From Chitinophagales bacterium (lineage in GTDB: Bacteria > Bacteroidota > Bacteroidia > Chitinophagales > Chitinophagaceae), in the NCBI GenBank assembly GCA_017303455.1, contig JAFLBM010000006.1, positions 62,001-126,000 on the forward strand: a stretch of 64,000 nucleotides of DNA. The letters are read 5' to 3'. Each line of letters opens with the position of its first letter. Position 1 is the stretch's first letter. The notes beneath the pieces were generated by a model that was given only the letters and a program-made list of their open reading frames with translations, had not been told where the DNA came from and did no database searches. Positions 31,856 to 39,937 of the stretch are shown piece after piece. Made by a program: the position numbers and the translations under genes.

Positions 31856-32272
31856 ATGGCAAAGGATGTAAAAGAAATATTGAAAAACAATAGCCTGAGT
31901 ATCACCGGAAGCCGGGAAAAGATACTGGGCCTTTTCCTGGAGCAACCCGGTGCCCTGGCTCATGGGGATATTGAAAAAAGAGCCGGGGAAAAATTTGACC
32001 GGGTTACCGTTTACAGAACGCTGCAGACATTTGTTGAGAAAGGGATCATTCATACGATACCCACGGCTGATAATTCTATCCGTTATGCTTTATGTAAAGA
32101 TGATTGTAAAGAAGGTCACCATCATGATCATCATGTTCATTTTGTATGTACCCAATGTAATATCACTTATTGTCTGGATGATGTAGTTACTCCTGAATTA
32201 AAATTGCCCAAGGGATATATATCCACGCACATTGAAGTGGTTGCCGAAGGAATTTGTAAGAATTGTAAATAG
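31856..32272 (+). CDS. Fur-family (probably Zur-like) metalloregulator
   Basis: 138 residues. Winged helix with SLSITGSREKILGLF and RVTVYRTLQTFVEKGIIHTI (about 47-66), then a His-rich dimer domain DDCKEGHHHDHHVHFVCTQC and the second Cys pair ICKNC. The two Cys pairs bind structural zinc. The combination with MerC and SCO genes suggests a zinc- or copper-sensing role; Fur, Zur and PerR cannot be separated by eye. It probably represses its own operon and the divergent MerC gene through the 112-base intergenic region, though I find no clear Fur/Zur box there. Confidence 0.88.
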   Translation: MAKDVKEILKNNSLSITGSREKILGLFLEQPGALAHGDIEKRAGEKFDRVTVYRTLQTFVEKGIIHTIPTADNSIRYALCKDDCKEGHHHDHHVHFVCTQCNITYCLDDVVTPELKLPKGYISTHIEVVAEGICKNCK

Positions 32273-32293
32273 ACCTTTGTGTAAAAAATAAGC

Positions 32294-32313
32294 CCCGGTG
32301 TAGAAACATCGGG
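32294..32313 (+). terminator. Stem-loop after the Fur-family gene
   Basis: CCCGGTGT-AGAA-ACATCGGG, an 8-base stem with one G-U pair, 22 bases beyond the stop. A U-run is missing, so it may be a weak terminator or RNA-stabilising hairpin. Confidence 0.4.
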
Positions 32314-32443
32314 ACTTAAGGTTAAGGCTCTGATTAGTAGCTATTTTATAATTAGGTTGTTAGTATCTCATTTGCTGAATCAAAAATAGTGTCTCGTTTT
32401 CAATTTCTGAAATTTCAACCGTACCACTTTCTGGGTATTTTCA

Positions 32444-34177
32444 CTAAGATTTTGCTAAAGCAAGCATTTCCTCCTGAACAAACCCCATTAATTTACTGAT
32501 ATGTGCCGGCGAAAAGTCAAAACGAAGGCCGGCCGCCTGGAATAATTCAGGCAGTGTCCGGGTGCCGCCCAGGTCCAATGCTTTGATATAATTCTCCACA
32601 GCAGCATCCGGGTTTTTCTTATACTGCATCCAGAGACCAATAGCTCCCAGTTGAGCTATACCATATTCAATGTAATAAAAAGGAACTTCAAACAAGTGCA
32701 GTTGCCGTTGCCAGCCATAACGGCGATATTCTTCCAGCCCGGAAAAATCAATGACGGGTGAAGAAAATTCATCCAGTATAGTTACCCACTTTGCAGCTCT
32801 TTCTTCCTCTGTGTGCCCGGGGTTTTCAAATACCCAATGCTGGAATTTATCAATGGTGGCGATCCAGGGAAAAATAGTGATCACTCTTTCTAATTGTTGT
32901 TCTTTGGCTCTAAGCAACTCTTCTTCACTATCAAAAAATACTTCCCAGTGGTCCATGCTGAACAGCTCCATACTCATACTGGCTACTTCTGCTATTTCGG
33001 TGGGGTATTCTTTGAAACCATTCAGTTCAAGGTCATGCGACAAAAAAGAATGAATAGCATGGCCACCTTCGTGCACCATGGTGGTCACATCATCCAATTG
33101 CCCGGCTGCATTCATAAAGATGAAAGGGGCACCACTTTCAGCTAAAGGACAATTGTATCCGCCCGGTGCTTTTCCTTTCCTGCTTTCCAGGTCCAGGTGA
33201 CCCATGGCTTTCATTTGTTGCAAACACGCTGCAAAAAAGGGACGCAGTTTAGTGAAACAGGCAATCGTTTTTTCAGTGAGCTCTTCACCAGTTTTAAAAG
33301 GACGGAGTGGTTGTATCCCGGCTGGTTCTGCTTCCACATCCCAGGGTCGCAGGCTATCAAGACCCAGCTTTTTCTTTTTTGCTTCATAGATCTGGTTCAC
33401 CAGCGGCATCACATGCAGTTTAACGGCTTCATGAAACTGGAAACAATCTTCTTTGCTGTAATCAAAGCGGCCCAGTTCAGCAAAACGAAAATCACGGTAA
33501 TTGGTAAAGCCAGTATTCAATGCCACCTGGTGGCGTTTCTTCAGCAGGTTAGTATACAGATCATTCAACTGCTTTTTATCTTCTAATCTCCGGTCGTTAA
33601 TTTTATGATACACCTCTTCTCTCAACTCCCTGTTGGGGTCTTCTAAAAACTTAGCTGCTTGTTGCAGCGTATATTCCTGGCCATTGACCTGCACGGTCAT
33701 TTTACCAGCAATCACACCAAACTGTTGCTGCATCACATTCAGTTCGGCCTGGATGGGGATATTGGCTTCCCGGAACAGGTCAATATTCTTTTTTACATTC
33801 CGCAGGTAGGTATAATATTTTTGCTGATCAAGTTCTTTGGTAAAAGGGCAATCCAGCAGTTTTTTATTCAGCTTGTCTGACCAGGGCTGGACCTTTGGCT
33901 GTATCTCCATCATAAAGAATGTGAAGGCCTCTTCGAGTTCTTTATTTTCTGTATCACAGGTCATGCGGATCTGTCTCCAGCAGGCATCCTCGCTAATTAC
34001 AGCTTCCAGCTCGCTGGCATCCTTCAACCATTGTTCCAGGCCAGCTGAAGAACTGATAACCCGTTCATCGAGATTTTTAAAGTAGGGTTCCAGGGTAGCC
34101 CAATCTTTTACCACAAAGTCAGATGGTAAAAAATGACGGGGTAATTTTTGTATCACTGCGGCAGTATTCATGATCAT
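32444..34177 (-). CDS. M3-family oligoendopeptidase (PepF/thimet type)
   Basis: 577 residues, cytosolic zinc peptidase that trims short peptides. The zinc motif HEGGHAIHSF (about 370-379) is the HExxH of the family with the third ligand expected in EYPTEIAEVASMSMEL further on. The length and the helical N-terminal domain fit. Two Met codons at the very start (34177, 34171) are equally plausible. It is monocistronic, between the Fur gene (converging) and the DUF5606 gene (same strand, 74 bases upstream). Confidence 0.9.
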   Translation of the reverse strand: MIMNTAAVIQKLPRHFLPSDFVVKDWATLEPYFKNLDERVISSSAGLEQWLKDASELEAVISEDACWRQIRMTCDTENKELEEAFTFFMMEIQPKVQPWSDKLNKKLLDCPFTKELDQQKYYTYLRNVKKNIDLFREANIPIQAELNVMQQQFGVIAGKMTVQVNGQEYTLQQAAKFLEDPNRELREEVYHKINDRRLEDKKQLNDLYTNLLKKRHQVALNTGFTNYRDFRFAELGRFDYSKEDCFQFHEAVKLHVMPLVNQIYEAKKKKLGLDSLRPWDVEAEPAGIQPLRPFKTGEELTEKTIACFTKLRPFFAACLQQMKAMGHLDLESRKGKAPGGYNCPLAESGAPFIFMNAAGQLDDVTTMVHEGGHAIHSFLSHDLELNGFKEYPTEIAEVASMSMELFSMDHWEVFFDSEEELLRAKEQQLERVITIFPWIATIDKFQHWVFENPGHTEEERAAKWVTILDEFSSPVIDFSGLEEYRRYGWQRQLHLFEVPFYYIEYGIAQLGAIGLWMQYKKNPDAAVENYIKALDLGGTRTLPELFQAAGLRFDFSPAHISKLMGFVQEEMLALAKS

Positions 34178-34251
34178 GATAATAAAAAGAACAAGCTACA
34201 AACACGGGCAAATGCCCGGAGCCGGTAGCTTGGTTATTAAAATAAGTTTGC

Positions 34252-34827
34252 TTATTTCTTTTTAGGAGCTGCTTTTTTCCTGGGGGCTTCTTCTGCATCA
34301 GCTTTAGCAGCCTTCTTTTTGGCTGGTTTTTCTTCAGCAACTTCTTCAGTTACTTCTTTTTTCTTCGCTGCTTTCCTGGCCGGCTTTTTTTCTTCTGCCA
34401 CAACTACTTCTTCTTTCACTTCCTCCACCTCTTCTTCCGGGAACTCTGTCAGTTTGATCTCGATATTATTCTTTTTCAAAACTGCGAACCACTTCACCAT
34501 TTTCTTCATATCGCTGTTATAGACCCTTTCGAAATCCATATCAGGAAAAGCTTTCTCGAAATATTTTTTTACAGCTGCTGCATCTTTATCATCCGGTAAG
34601 GCAATGCCAGCTTTATCCATGGCATTAAAAACATCTACCAGGTTCACGTTATCACGAACGGTATACACCTCTATGCTTTCCAGTTGGGAGAACTGGTGAA
34701 CACGATTCGACACAAATCGGGTGCTTTGGTCTTCCAGGGAGCGAACGATGGCCCCGTCATTTTTACTATTGATCAGCTCAAACAAACCGGGCAAACCGGT
34801 TACGGCAACAAGTTTACTGTACTCCAT
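34252..34827 (-). CDS. DUF5606-domain protein with Lys/Ala/Glu-rich tail
   Basis: 191 residues. The N-terminal ~130 residues match the DUF5606 pattern: MEYSKLVAVTGLPGLFELIN, RSLEDQSTRFVSNRVHQFS, SIEVYTVRDNVNLVDVFNAM, and the KYFEKAFPDMDFERVYNSDMKK helix. The last ~60 residues are a low-complexity tail of Lys, Ala, Glu and Arg, comparable to the tails of histone H1-like or S-layer-like bacterial proteins, and probably disordered. The family is almost restricted to Bacteroidota; function unknown. No signal peptide. Confidence 0.82.
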   Translation of the reverse strand: MEYSKLVAVTGLPGLFELINSKNDGAIVRSLEDQSTRFVSNRVHQFSQLESIEVYTVRDNVNLVDVFNAMDKAGIALPDDKDAAAVKKYFEKAFPDMDFERVYNSDMKKMVKWFAVLKKNNIEIKLTEFPEEEVEEVKEEVVVAEEKKPARKAAKKKEVTEEVAEEKPAKKKAAKADAEEAPRKKAAPKKK

Positions 34828-34989
34828 ATACGTTTAAATAATTATTAAGGAGCTGCAAGATACTTTAGTTCCGGGAAATGAGGCCATTATAGTAAACCTT
34901 CTCTCTAAAATGCCGTTAATCCCGTCAACTGTGGCGGTTACGAAGGTTTGCTTACTTATAGACGTCCAATAACTGTAATTATAAATCTT

Positions 34990-37845
34990 ATGCGGAAAAT
35001 TCTGGTGCTGTGGCTGCTGATAGTATTCTCGGGAATAGTTCAGGCTCAAAGTATTAAAGGAAAATTACTGGATCTCGTGGACAATAAACCCCTGGCCGGG
35101 GCCACACTTCAACTGCAGTCCGTTAAAGATTCCATGAACCGCTATAATGTGATTTCAGACAGCAAAGGCGACTTTCTTTTTAGTAATGTAGCTACAGGTT
35201 CTTATACGTTGCAAATAAGTTTTATCGGATATGAGAATTTCAAACAATTCGCCGATGTTACCGATTCAATTCCCAATATTGACCTCGGCTCCTTATTTGT
35301 TCCCAAGTCAACCCGGGAGATCGGCGGTGTAACTGTTATATCAAAAGTGCCACCCGCACAACAAAAAGGAGATACGACTCAATACAATGCGAACCAGTTC
35401 AAAGTAAACCCGGATGCTACGGTGGAAGACCTGGTAAAAAAAATGCCGGGTATCACCGTTGACAGAGATGGAACAGTGACCGCACAAGGCGAACAGGTAA
35501 GAAAAGTGACTATTGATGGCCGGGATTTTTTTGGGGATGATGCTTCGGCTGCTTTAAGAAATCTTCCCTCCGAAGTAGTGGATAAGATACAGGTGTTTGA
35601 CAGGTTGAGTGACCAGGCACAACTCACAGGCGTCGATGATGGCAATTCACAAAGGGCTCTTAACATTGTCACCAAATCAGGTATAAGTAATGGACAGTTT
35701 GGCCGGGTATATGCCGGAATCGGCACAGACAGCAGGTACCAGGCGGGGGGTAATATGAGCTTCTTTAAAAACAACCGCCGTATTTCCTTAGTCGGCCTGA
35801 CAAACAATATTAACCAGCAAAATTTTGGCTCACAGGATTTGTTGGGCCTTACCAGCAGCAGCGGCGGTAACCGTGGTGGTGGCGGTAACAGGGGGGGAGG
35901 CGCAAACCGTGGTGGTGGAAATTTTAGAGGTGGCAGTGATAATTTCGTGGTGGGCCAGCAAAGCGGTATCAGCAAGACCCATGCAATCGGTATCAACTAT
36001 TCGGATAAATGGGGTTCAAAGACCGATGTAAGCGGAAGCTATTTCTTTAATAACAGCAACACCGATAATAACAGGTTCTCGGGTACACAATCATTTGTAA
36101 AAGCAGACTCTACTTTATTCCTGGATGATACTTCCCTTACTAAAGTCAGTAATTATAATCACCGGATCAATTTCCGGATGGAGTACAAGATCGACTCATC
36201 GAATACGATCATCATAACACCCAATATCAGTTTCCAGAAAAATGATAACCGGAGTACGATCAGCAGCGCCAGTTACTATGACCTGCTGACGGGTCTTCAA
36301 AGCGAATCAAACAGCAGGACGAATACCCTGAATTCAGGATATAATTTCAACAATAATATTTTATACCGTCATGCTTTTGCAAAAAGAGGAAGAACGATCT
36401 CGCTGAACCTGAATACCAGTTTTAATGAAAGGTCGGGCGAAACCTATGTTGAGTCGGTTAATAAGTACTATAACAGTAGTAACGTAAACGACTCGCTGCA
36501 GCAATATTCCGATAACCAGACCAGCGGGAGGACCATTTCTACGAACATTGTTTATACTGAACCTGTTGGTAAAAAAGGGCAACTACAATTTAATTTCAAT
36601 CCATCATTTACTACTAATAAAGCGGATAAAGTCACTTACCAGTTTGATGAGGTGGGTGGTAAGTACTCCATTTTCGATACTACTCTCTCTAATAAATTTG
36701 ATAATACCTATAACACACAAAATGCCGGTATTACTTATCGTCTTGGCGACAGGGATAATCAATTTTCAGTGGGTGTGAGTTATCAAAATTCATCCCTGAA
36801 GAGTGACCAGGTGTTCCCGGAAATTGCAGCAGTAGATAGAAGTTTTTCTAATATCCTGTCCAATATCCAGTTTCGCAGGAAATTGTCAGCCCGCAGTAAT
36901 ATCCGTTTATTCTACCGTGGTGCTGTCAATGCCCCATCAGTTAATCAATTACAGAATGTGATCGATAACAGCAACCAGCTACGAATGAGTACGGGTAATC
37001 CCGGACTTGACCAGCAGTACACACATATATTATCGGGCCGCTATACCTATACCAACACCCAAAAAGGGCAAAGCCTTTTTGCCAATGTATTTGTGCAAAG
37101 AGCAAATGATTATGTGGCGAATGCCACCTATACGGCTGCAACGGATTCGTTCCTGGCACCCGGCATTGTCTTGTACAAAGGATCACAGATCACTAAACCG
37201 GTGAACCTTGATGGTTACTGGAACCTTCGTTCATTCTTTACCTATGGTCAGCCTGTTAAATTCATTAAATCAAATGTGAACCTGAATGCCGGGTTTACCT
37301 ACAGTAAAGTACCCGGCCTCGTAAATAATGTAAGCACGGTCTCTAACACTTACACCTACAGCACCGGGATTGTTATAGCGAGCAATATCAGCGAACGGAT
37401 CGACTTCAATGTGTCGTACAATGCAAATTTTAATACAGTAAAAAATACAGTGCAACCGCAGTTGAACCAGAATTATATCACTCAGTCGGCAGGTGTGCAG
37501 TTAAACCTGTTATCGAAATCCGGCTGGTTCCTGCAAAATGATATCAGTAATCAAACCTACAGTGGTTTGTCAGAAGGATTCAACCAGAGTTTCTGGTTAT
37601 GGAATGCAGGGGTTGGAAAAAAATTCCTGAAAGACAGACGAGGAGAATTGAAGCTGACTGTCTTTGATCTGTTAAAACAAAACCAGAGCATCACGAGAAC
37701 AGTGGGTGATTCTTATGTGCAGGATGTGCAGAACCTGGTGCTGAAACAATACTTCATGATGACCTTCACTTATAGTTTAAAGAATTTTGGCAAAGCCAAA
37801 GCTTCCAGCAACCAGGAGCGAAGAGACCGTATACCCATGTTTTAA
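34990..37845 (+). CDS. Outer-membrane TonB-type beta-barrel with carboxypeptidase-like N-terminal domain
   Basis: 951 residues from the ATG at 34990 (MRKILVLWLLIVFSG); the upstream 14 codons are outside the signal peptide. After the signal (ends VQAQS), a CarboxypepD_reg domain spans about 22-105 (IKGKLLDLVDNKPLAGATL), then a plug-like region 125-230 with VEDLVKKMPGITVDRDGTV and VRKVTIDGRDFFGDDAS, then a barrel. Around residue 290-318 a Gly/Asn/Arg run interrupts the barrel start. It lacks a clear SusD partner. It heads a likely operon with an ECF sigma factor and Spy-like proteins, so it may be either a receptor or a stress-related outer-membrane factor. Confidence 0.85.
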   Translation: MRKILVLWLLIVFSGIVQAQSIKGKLLDLVDNKPLAGATLQLQSVKDSMNRYNVISDSKGDFLFSNVATGSYTLQISFIGYENFKQFADVTDSIPNIDLGSLFVPKSTREIGGVTVISKVPPAQQKGDTTQYNANQFKVNPDATVEDLVKKMPGITVDRDGTVTAQGEQVRKVTIDGRDFFGDDASAALRNLPSEVVDKIQVFDRLSDQAQLTGVDDGNSQRALNIVTKSGISNGQFGRVYAGIGTDSRYQAGGNMSFFKNNRRISLVGLTNNINQQNFGSQDLLGLTSSSGGNRGGGGNRGGGANRGGGNFRGGSDNFVVGQQSGISKTHAIGINYSDKWGSKTDVSGSYFFNNSNTDNNRFSGTQSFVKADSTLFLDDTSLTKVSNYNHRINFRMEYKIDSSNTIIITPNISFQKNDNRSTISSASYYDLLTGLQSESNSRTNTLNSGYNFNNNILYRHAFAKRGRTISLNLNTSFNERSGETYVESVNKYYNSSNVNDSLQQYSDNQTSGRTISTNIVYTEPVGKKGQLQFNFNPSFTTNKADKVTYQFDEVGGKYSIFDTTLSNKFDNTYNTQNAGITYRLGDRDNQFSVGVSYQNSSLKSDQVFPEIAAVDRSFSNILSNIQFRRKLSARSNIRLFYRGAVNAPSVNQLQNVIDNSNQLRMSTGNPGLDQQYTHILSGRYTYTNTQKGQSLFANVFVQRANDYVANATYTAATDSFLAPGIVLYKGSQITKPVNLDGYWNLRSFFTYGQPVKFIKSNVNLNAGFTYSKVPGLVNNVSTVSNTYTYSTGIVIASNISERIDFNVSYNANFNTVKNTVQPQLNQNYITQSAGVQLNLLSKSGWFLQNDISNQTYSGLSEGFNQSFWLWNAGVGKKFLKDRRGELKLTVFDLLKQNQSITRTVGDSYVQDVQNLVLKQYFMMTFTYSLKNFGKAKASSNQERRDRIPMF
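35855..35940 (+). repeat. Gly/Asn/Arg-coding low-complexity tract
   Basis: Encodes repeats of NRGGG type in the outer-membrane barrel protein. A G7 run lies at 35891-35897. Confidence 0.75.
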
Positions 37846-37925
37846 TCACCAGCAATATTATTACCAAAGCCAACCTGTTCAATAGAAAATTTACGTAATA
37901 TCGTTGCCTGCTAAAAACGCAACGC

Positions 37926-38498
37926 TTGGATGAACGGATATTAGTTGAACAACTGAAGCAGGGAGATGAATCCGCTTTTAAAACTATTGTTGAGACCTGG
38001 CAAAGCATGGTCTACAACACGGCCCTGGGTATTGTACAAAATGCCGAAGATGCAGAAGACATAGCGCAGGAAACCTTTGTACAGGTTTACCAGTCGGTTG
38101 GCTCTTTTAAAGGGGAGTCCAAGTTTTCTACCTGGTTGTACCGGATCACTATTGCCAAGGCACTGGATCATGAACGGAGGAAGAAACGCAAGAAGCGATT
38201 CGGATTTGTCCGGAGCCTTTTTGGGGAAGACAGCGAGGTAGTGGTCAATCCACCTGATTTTAATCATCCGGGGGTGGTATTGGATAAAAAGGAAAAAGCA
38301 GCTACATTGTTTAAAACTATCGCAGAGCTTCCAGAGAACCAGCGGATTGCCTTCACCCTTCATAAGGTGGATGGCCTTAGTTATCAGGAAGTTGCGGAGG
38401 TTATGGCTACGACAGTATCTTCGGTGGAATCGCTGATGCACCGGGCCAAGACCAACCTGAAAAAGAAGCTGGAAGATTATTATAAAGACAAAGAATAG
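37926..38498 (+). CDS. ECF-type RNA polymerase sigma factor
   Basis: 190 residues. The start is a TTG at 37926, giving MDERILVEQLKQGDESAFKT, the standard N-terminus of this family; the nearby ATG at 37930 is in another frame. Sigma region 2 runs from the Met to about residue 90 (NTALGIVQNAEDAEDIAQET, then GESKFSTWLYRITIAKALDH), region 4 is the C-terminal helix-turn-helix (IAFTLHKVDGLSYQEVAEVM). It lies 80 bases after the barrel gene and is followed by a small single-helix protein, possibly its anti-sigma factor. Probably directs envelope-stress expression. Confidence 0.9.
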   Translation: MDERILVEQLKQGDESAFKTIVETWQSMVYNTALGIVQNAEDAEDIAQETFVQVYQSVGSFKGESKFSTWLYRITIAKALDHERRKKRKKRFGFVRSLFGEDSEVVVNPPDFNHPGVVLDKKEKAATLFKTIAELPENQRIAFTLHKVDGLSYQEVAEVMATTVSSVESLMHRAKTNLKKKLEDYYKDKE

Positions 38499-38539
38499 GC
38501 ACAGGTTTTTGAGACCAGCCAACGTCAAACTAAACGAAT

Positions 38540-38890
38540 ATGAAAATGAGACCCGACATTGACAAAAAAGTGCAGGAAACCCTTGAAAGCCTTGATGGTA
38601 TTCAGCGGGCTGAACCACAACCGTTCTTTTATACCCGGTTGACAGGCCGCCTGCAACGCAACGAAAAAACGATATGGGAAACCATGGGTTCATTCATTTC
38701 CCGGCCGGTTGTTGTTATTGCTAGTCTTTTTGTTATCCTGCTGGTCAATGCCTTTATTGTGCTGCGCCAGGACACAACAACTAACAATGCGGCTTTAGTA
38801 GCTGATCAAACAGAGCAATTGCTAACCGACAATGAATATGTGCTGGCTACTAACAGCAGTTTTGATTATGAAAACATTGACCGTCCATGA
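38540..38890 (+). CDS. Small single-pass membrane protein, putative anti-sigma factor
   Basis: 116 residues with one transmembrane segment at about 56-73, a charged cytoplasmic N-terminus (LDGIQRAEPQPFFYTRLTGRL) and a periplasmic tail. It overlaps the next gene by 4 bases (ATGA), so the two are translationally coupled. Position right after the sigma factor suggests an anti-sigma role, though no zinc motif or ASD domain is visible. Confidence 0.65.
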   Translation: MKMRPDIDKKVQETLESLDGIQRAEPQPFFYTRLTGRLQRNEKTIWETMGSFISRPVVVIASLFVILLVNAFIVLRQDTTTNNAALVADQTEQLLTDNEYVLATNSSFDYENIDRP

Positions 38891-39402
38891 GCACCACATC
38901 CCGGAATAAGAATCTCCTCTTTATCATCGCAGTTTTATTGCTGACAAATATTGCTGTGCTGGCTTATTTCTTATGGTTTAAAAAACCTGTTGAACGAAAC
39001 CGTTTCACCCAGGAAAAAAGGGCCGGCATGATGATCGAGATGCTGCAGAAAGAAGCCGGGTTTACTGATGAGCAGATTACACAGTATAAGCAACTGAAAG
39101 ACCTGCAGGAAAAAACAGTAAAACCCATGTTCGATGAAATGCGGAAAGCGAAAGATAGCTTGTTTCGTTTGATAAGAAATCCTGAGATCAGTGATTCTGT
39201 TGTGAACAGGGTGGCCGAAATAATTGCACAAAAGCAAAAAGCACTTGATTTACAAACATTCCATCATTTTAAAAGCCTCCGGGCATTGTGTAAGGACGAG
39301 GCGCAGGCCATAAAATACGATTCGGCTATTTTCAGGATGTTCAAAAAAATGGGCAAACAAATGAAAAGAGGTGAACCCGCCGCTGAACCTAAGAAGGGAT
39401 AG
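38887..39402 (+). CDS. Spy/CpxP-like periplasmic protein, membrane-anchored
   Basis: 171 residues with an N-terminal membrane helix (about 10-30) and a long helical periplasmic part. Repeated Spy/CpxP-type elements are seen: MMIEMLQKEAGFTDEQITQY, LQEKTVKPMFDEMRKAKDSLF and a C-terminal LDLQTFHHFKSLRALC. Such proteins sense metals or unfolded proteins in the periplasm and regulate sigma or two-component systems. Overlaps the preceding gene by 4 bases. Confidence 0.75.
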   Translation: MSTTSRNKNLLFIIAVLLLTNIAVLAYFLWFKKPVERNRFTQEKRAGMMIEMLQKEAGFTDEQITQYKQLKDLQEKTVKPMFDEMRKAKDSLFRLIRNPEISDSVVNRVAEIIAQKQKALDLQTFHHFKSLRALCKDEAQAIKYDSAIFRMFKKMGKQMKRGEPAAEPKKG

Positions 39403-39446
39403 AATAATTTTCGCATCGTTTAATCATACAAAACACAAATAACAAC

Positions 39447-39842
39447 ATGAAAAAACAAGTTTTGTTCCTGGCTTTCATCATGGCAGGATTCATCAGCGTT
39501 CATGCACAGCCGGGTGGAGGTTTTCGCCGTACTGTTGAGGAAAGAGTGGCAATAGTTCACCAAAAATTAGATAGCGCCTTTCATTTTGATGCTGCCAAGC
39601 AGGCCCAGATAGATACCGTGTTTGCAAATTTTTACCGCAAGCAGGATGCCGTAAGACAAGAATTGATGAGTGGTGGCGAACGCCCCGATATGCAGGTATT
39701 GCGTGACAGAATGCAACCTATTACTGATGGAAGAGATAAGGAATTAAAAGTGTTATTGGGTGATGATAAGTTCACCATATGGAAAAATGATATTGAGCCT
39801 GCTATGAATCCAAGGCGTGGCCCGGGCGGAGGCCGTAACTAA
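39447..39842 (+). CDS. Secreted Spy/LTXXQ-like protein
   Basis: 131 residues with a signal peptide ending SVHAQP. The mature part is helical: RRTVEERVAIVHQKLDSAFH, then AAKQAQIDTVFANFYRKQDA and a C-terminal Gly/Arg tail RRGPGGGRN. The overall pattern (two helices with charged spacing and a Gly tail) fits the Spy/CpxP chaperone group. Last gene of the operon that begins with the barrel protein; strong terminator follows. Confidence 0.72.
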   Translation: MKKQVLFLAFIMAGFISVHAQPGGGFRRTVEERVAIVHQKLDSAFHFDAAKQAQIDTVFANFYRKQDAVRQELMSGGERPDMQVLRDRMQPITDGRDKELKVLLGDDKFTIWKNDIEPAMNPRRGPGGGRN

Positions 39843-39870
39843 AAGCGTTTTAGGGTTAATGGTAATTATA

Positions 39871-39904
39871 AGCCCCGGTTTGATAAAACCGGGGCTTCTC
39901 TTTT
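39871..39904. terminator. Strong intrinsic terminator
   Basis: An 11-base GC-rich stem AGCCCCGGTTT / AAACCGGGGCT with loop GATA, followed by TCTCTTTT. It ends the sigma/Spy operon; the fusion gene on the minus strand converges 34 bases further on. Confidence 0.9.
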
Positions 39905-39937
39905 GTGTACGGATTTTCACAGCGCATATTCTTACTC

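Noticed and set aside
37941..38693. Long open frame on the minus strand opposite the sigma factor gene
   Set aside because: No recognisable domain; it is the antisense shadow of the sigma factor and the following gene, which have clear motifs.
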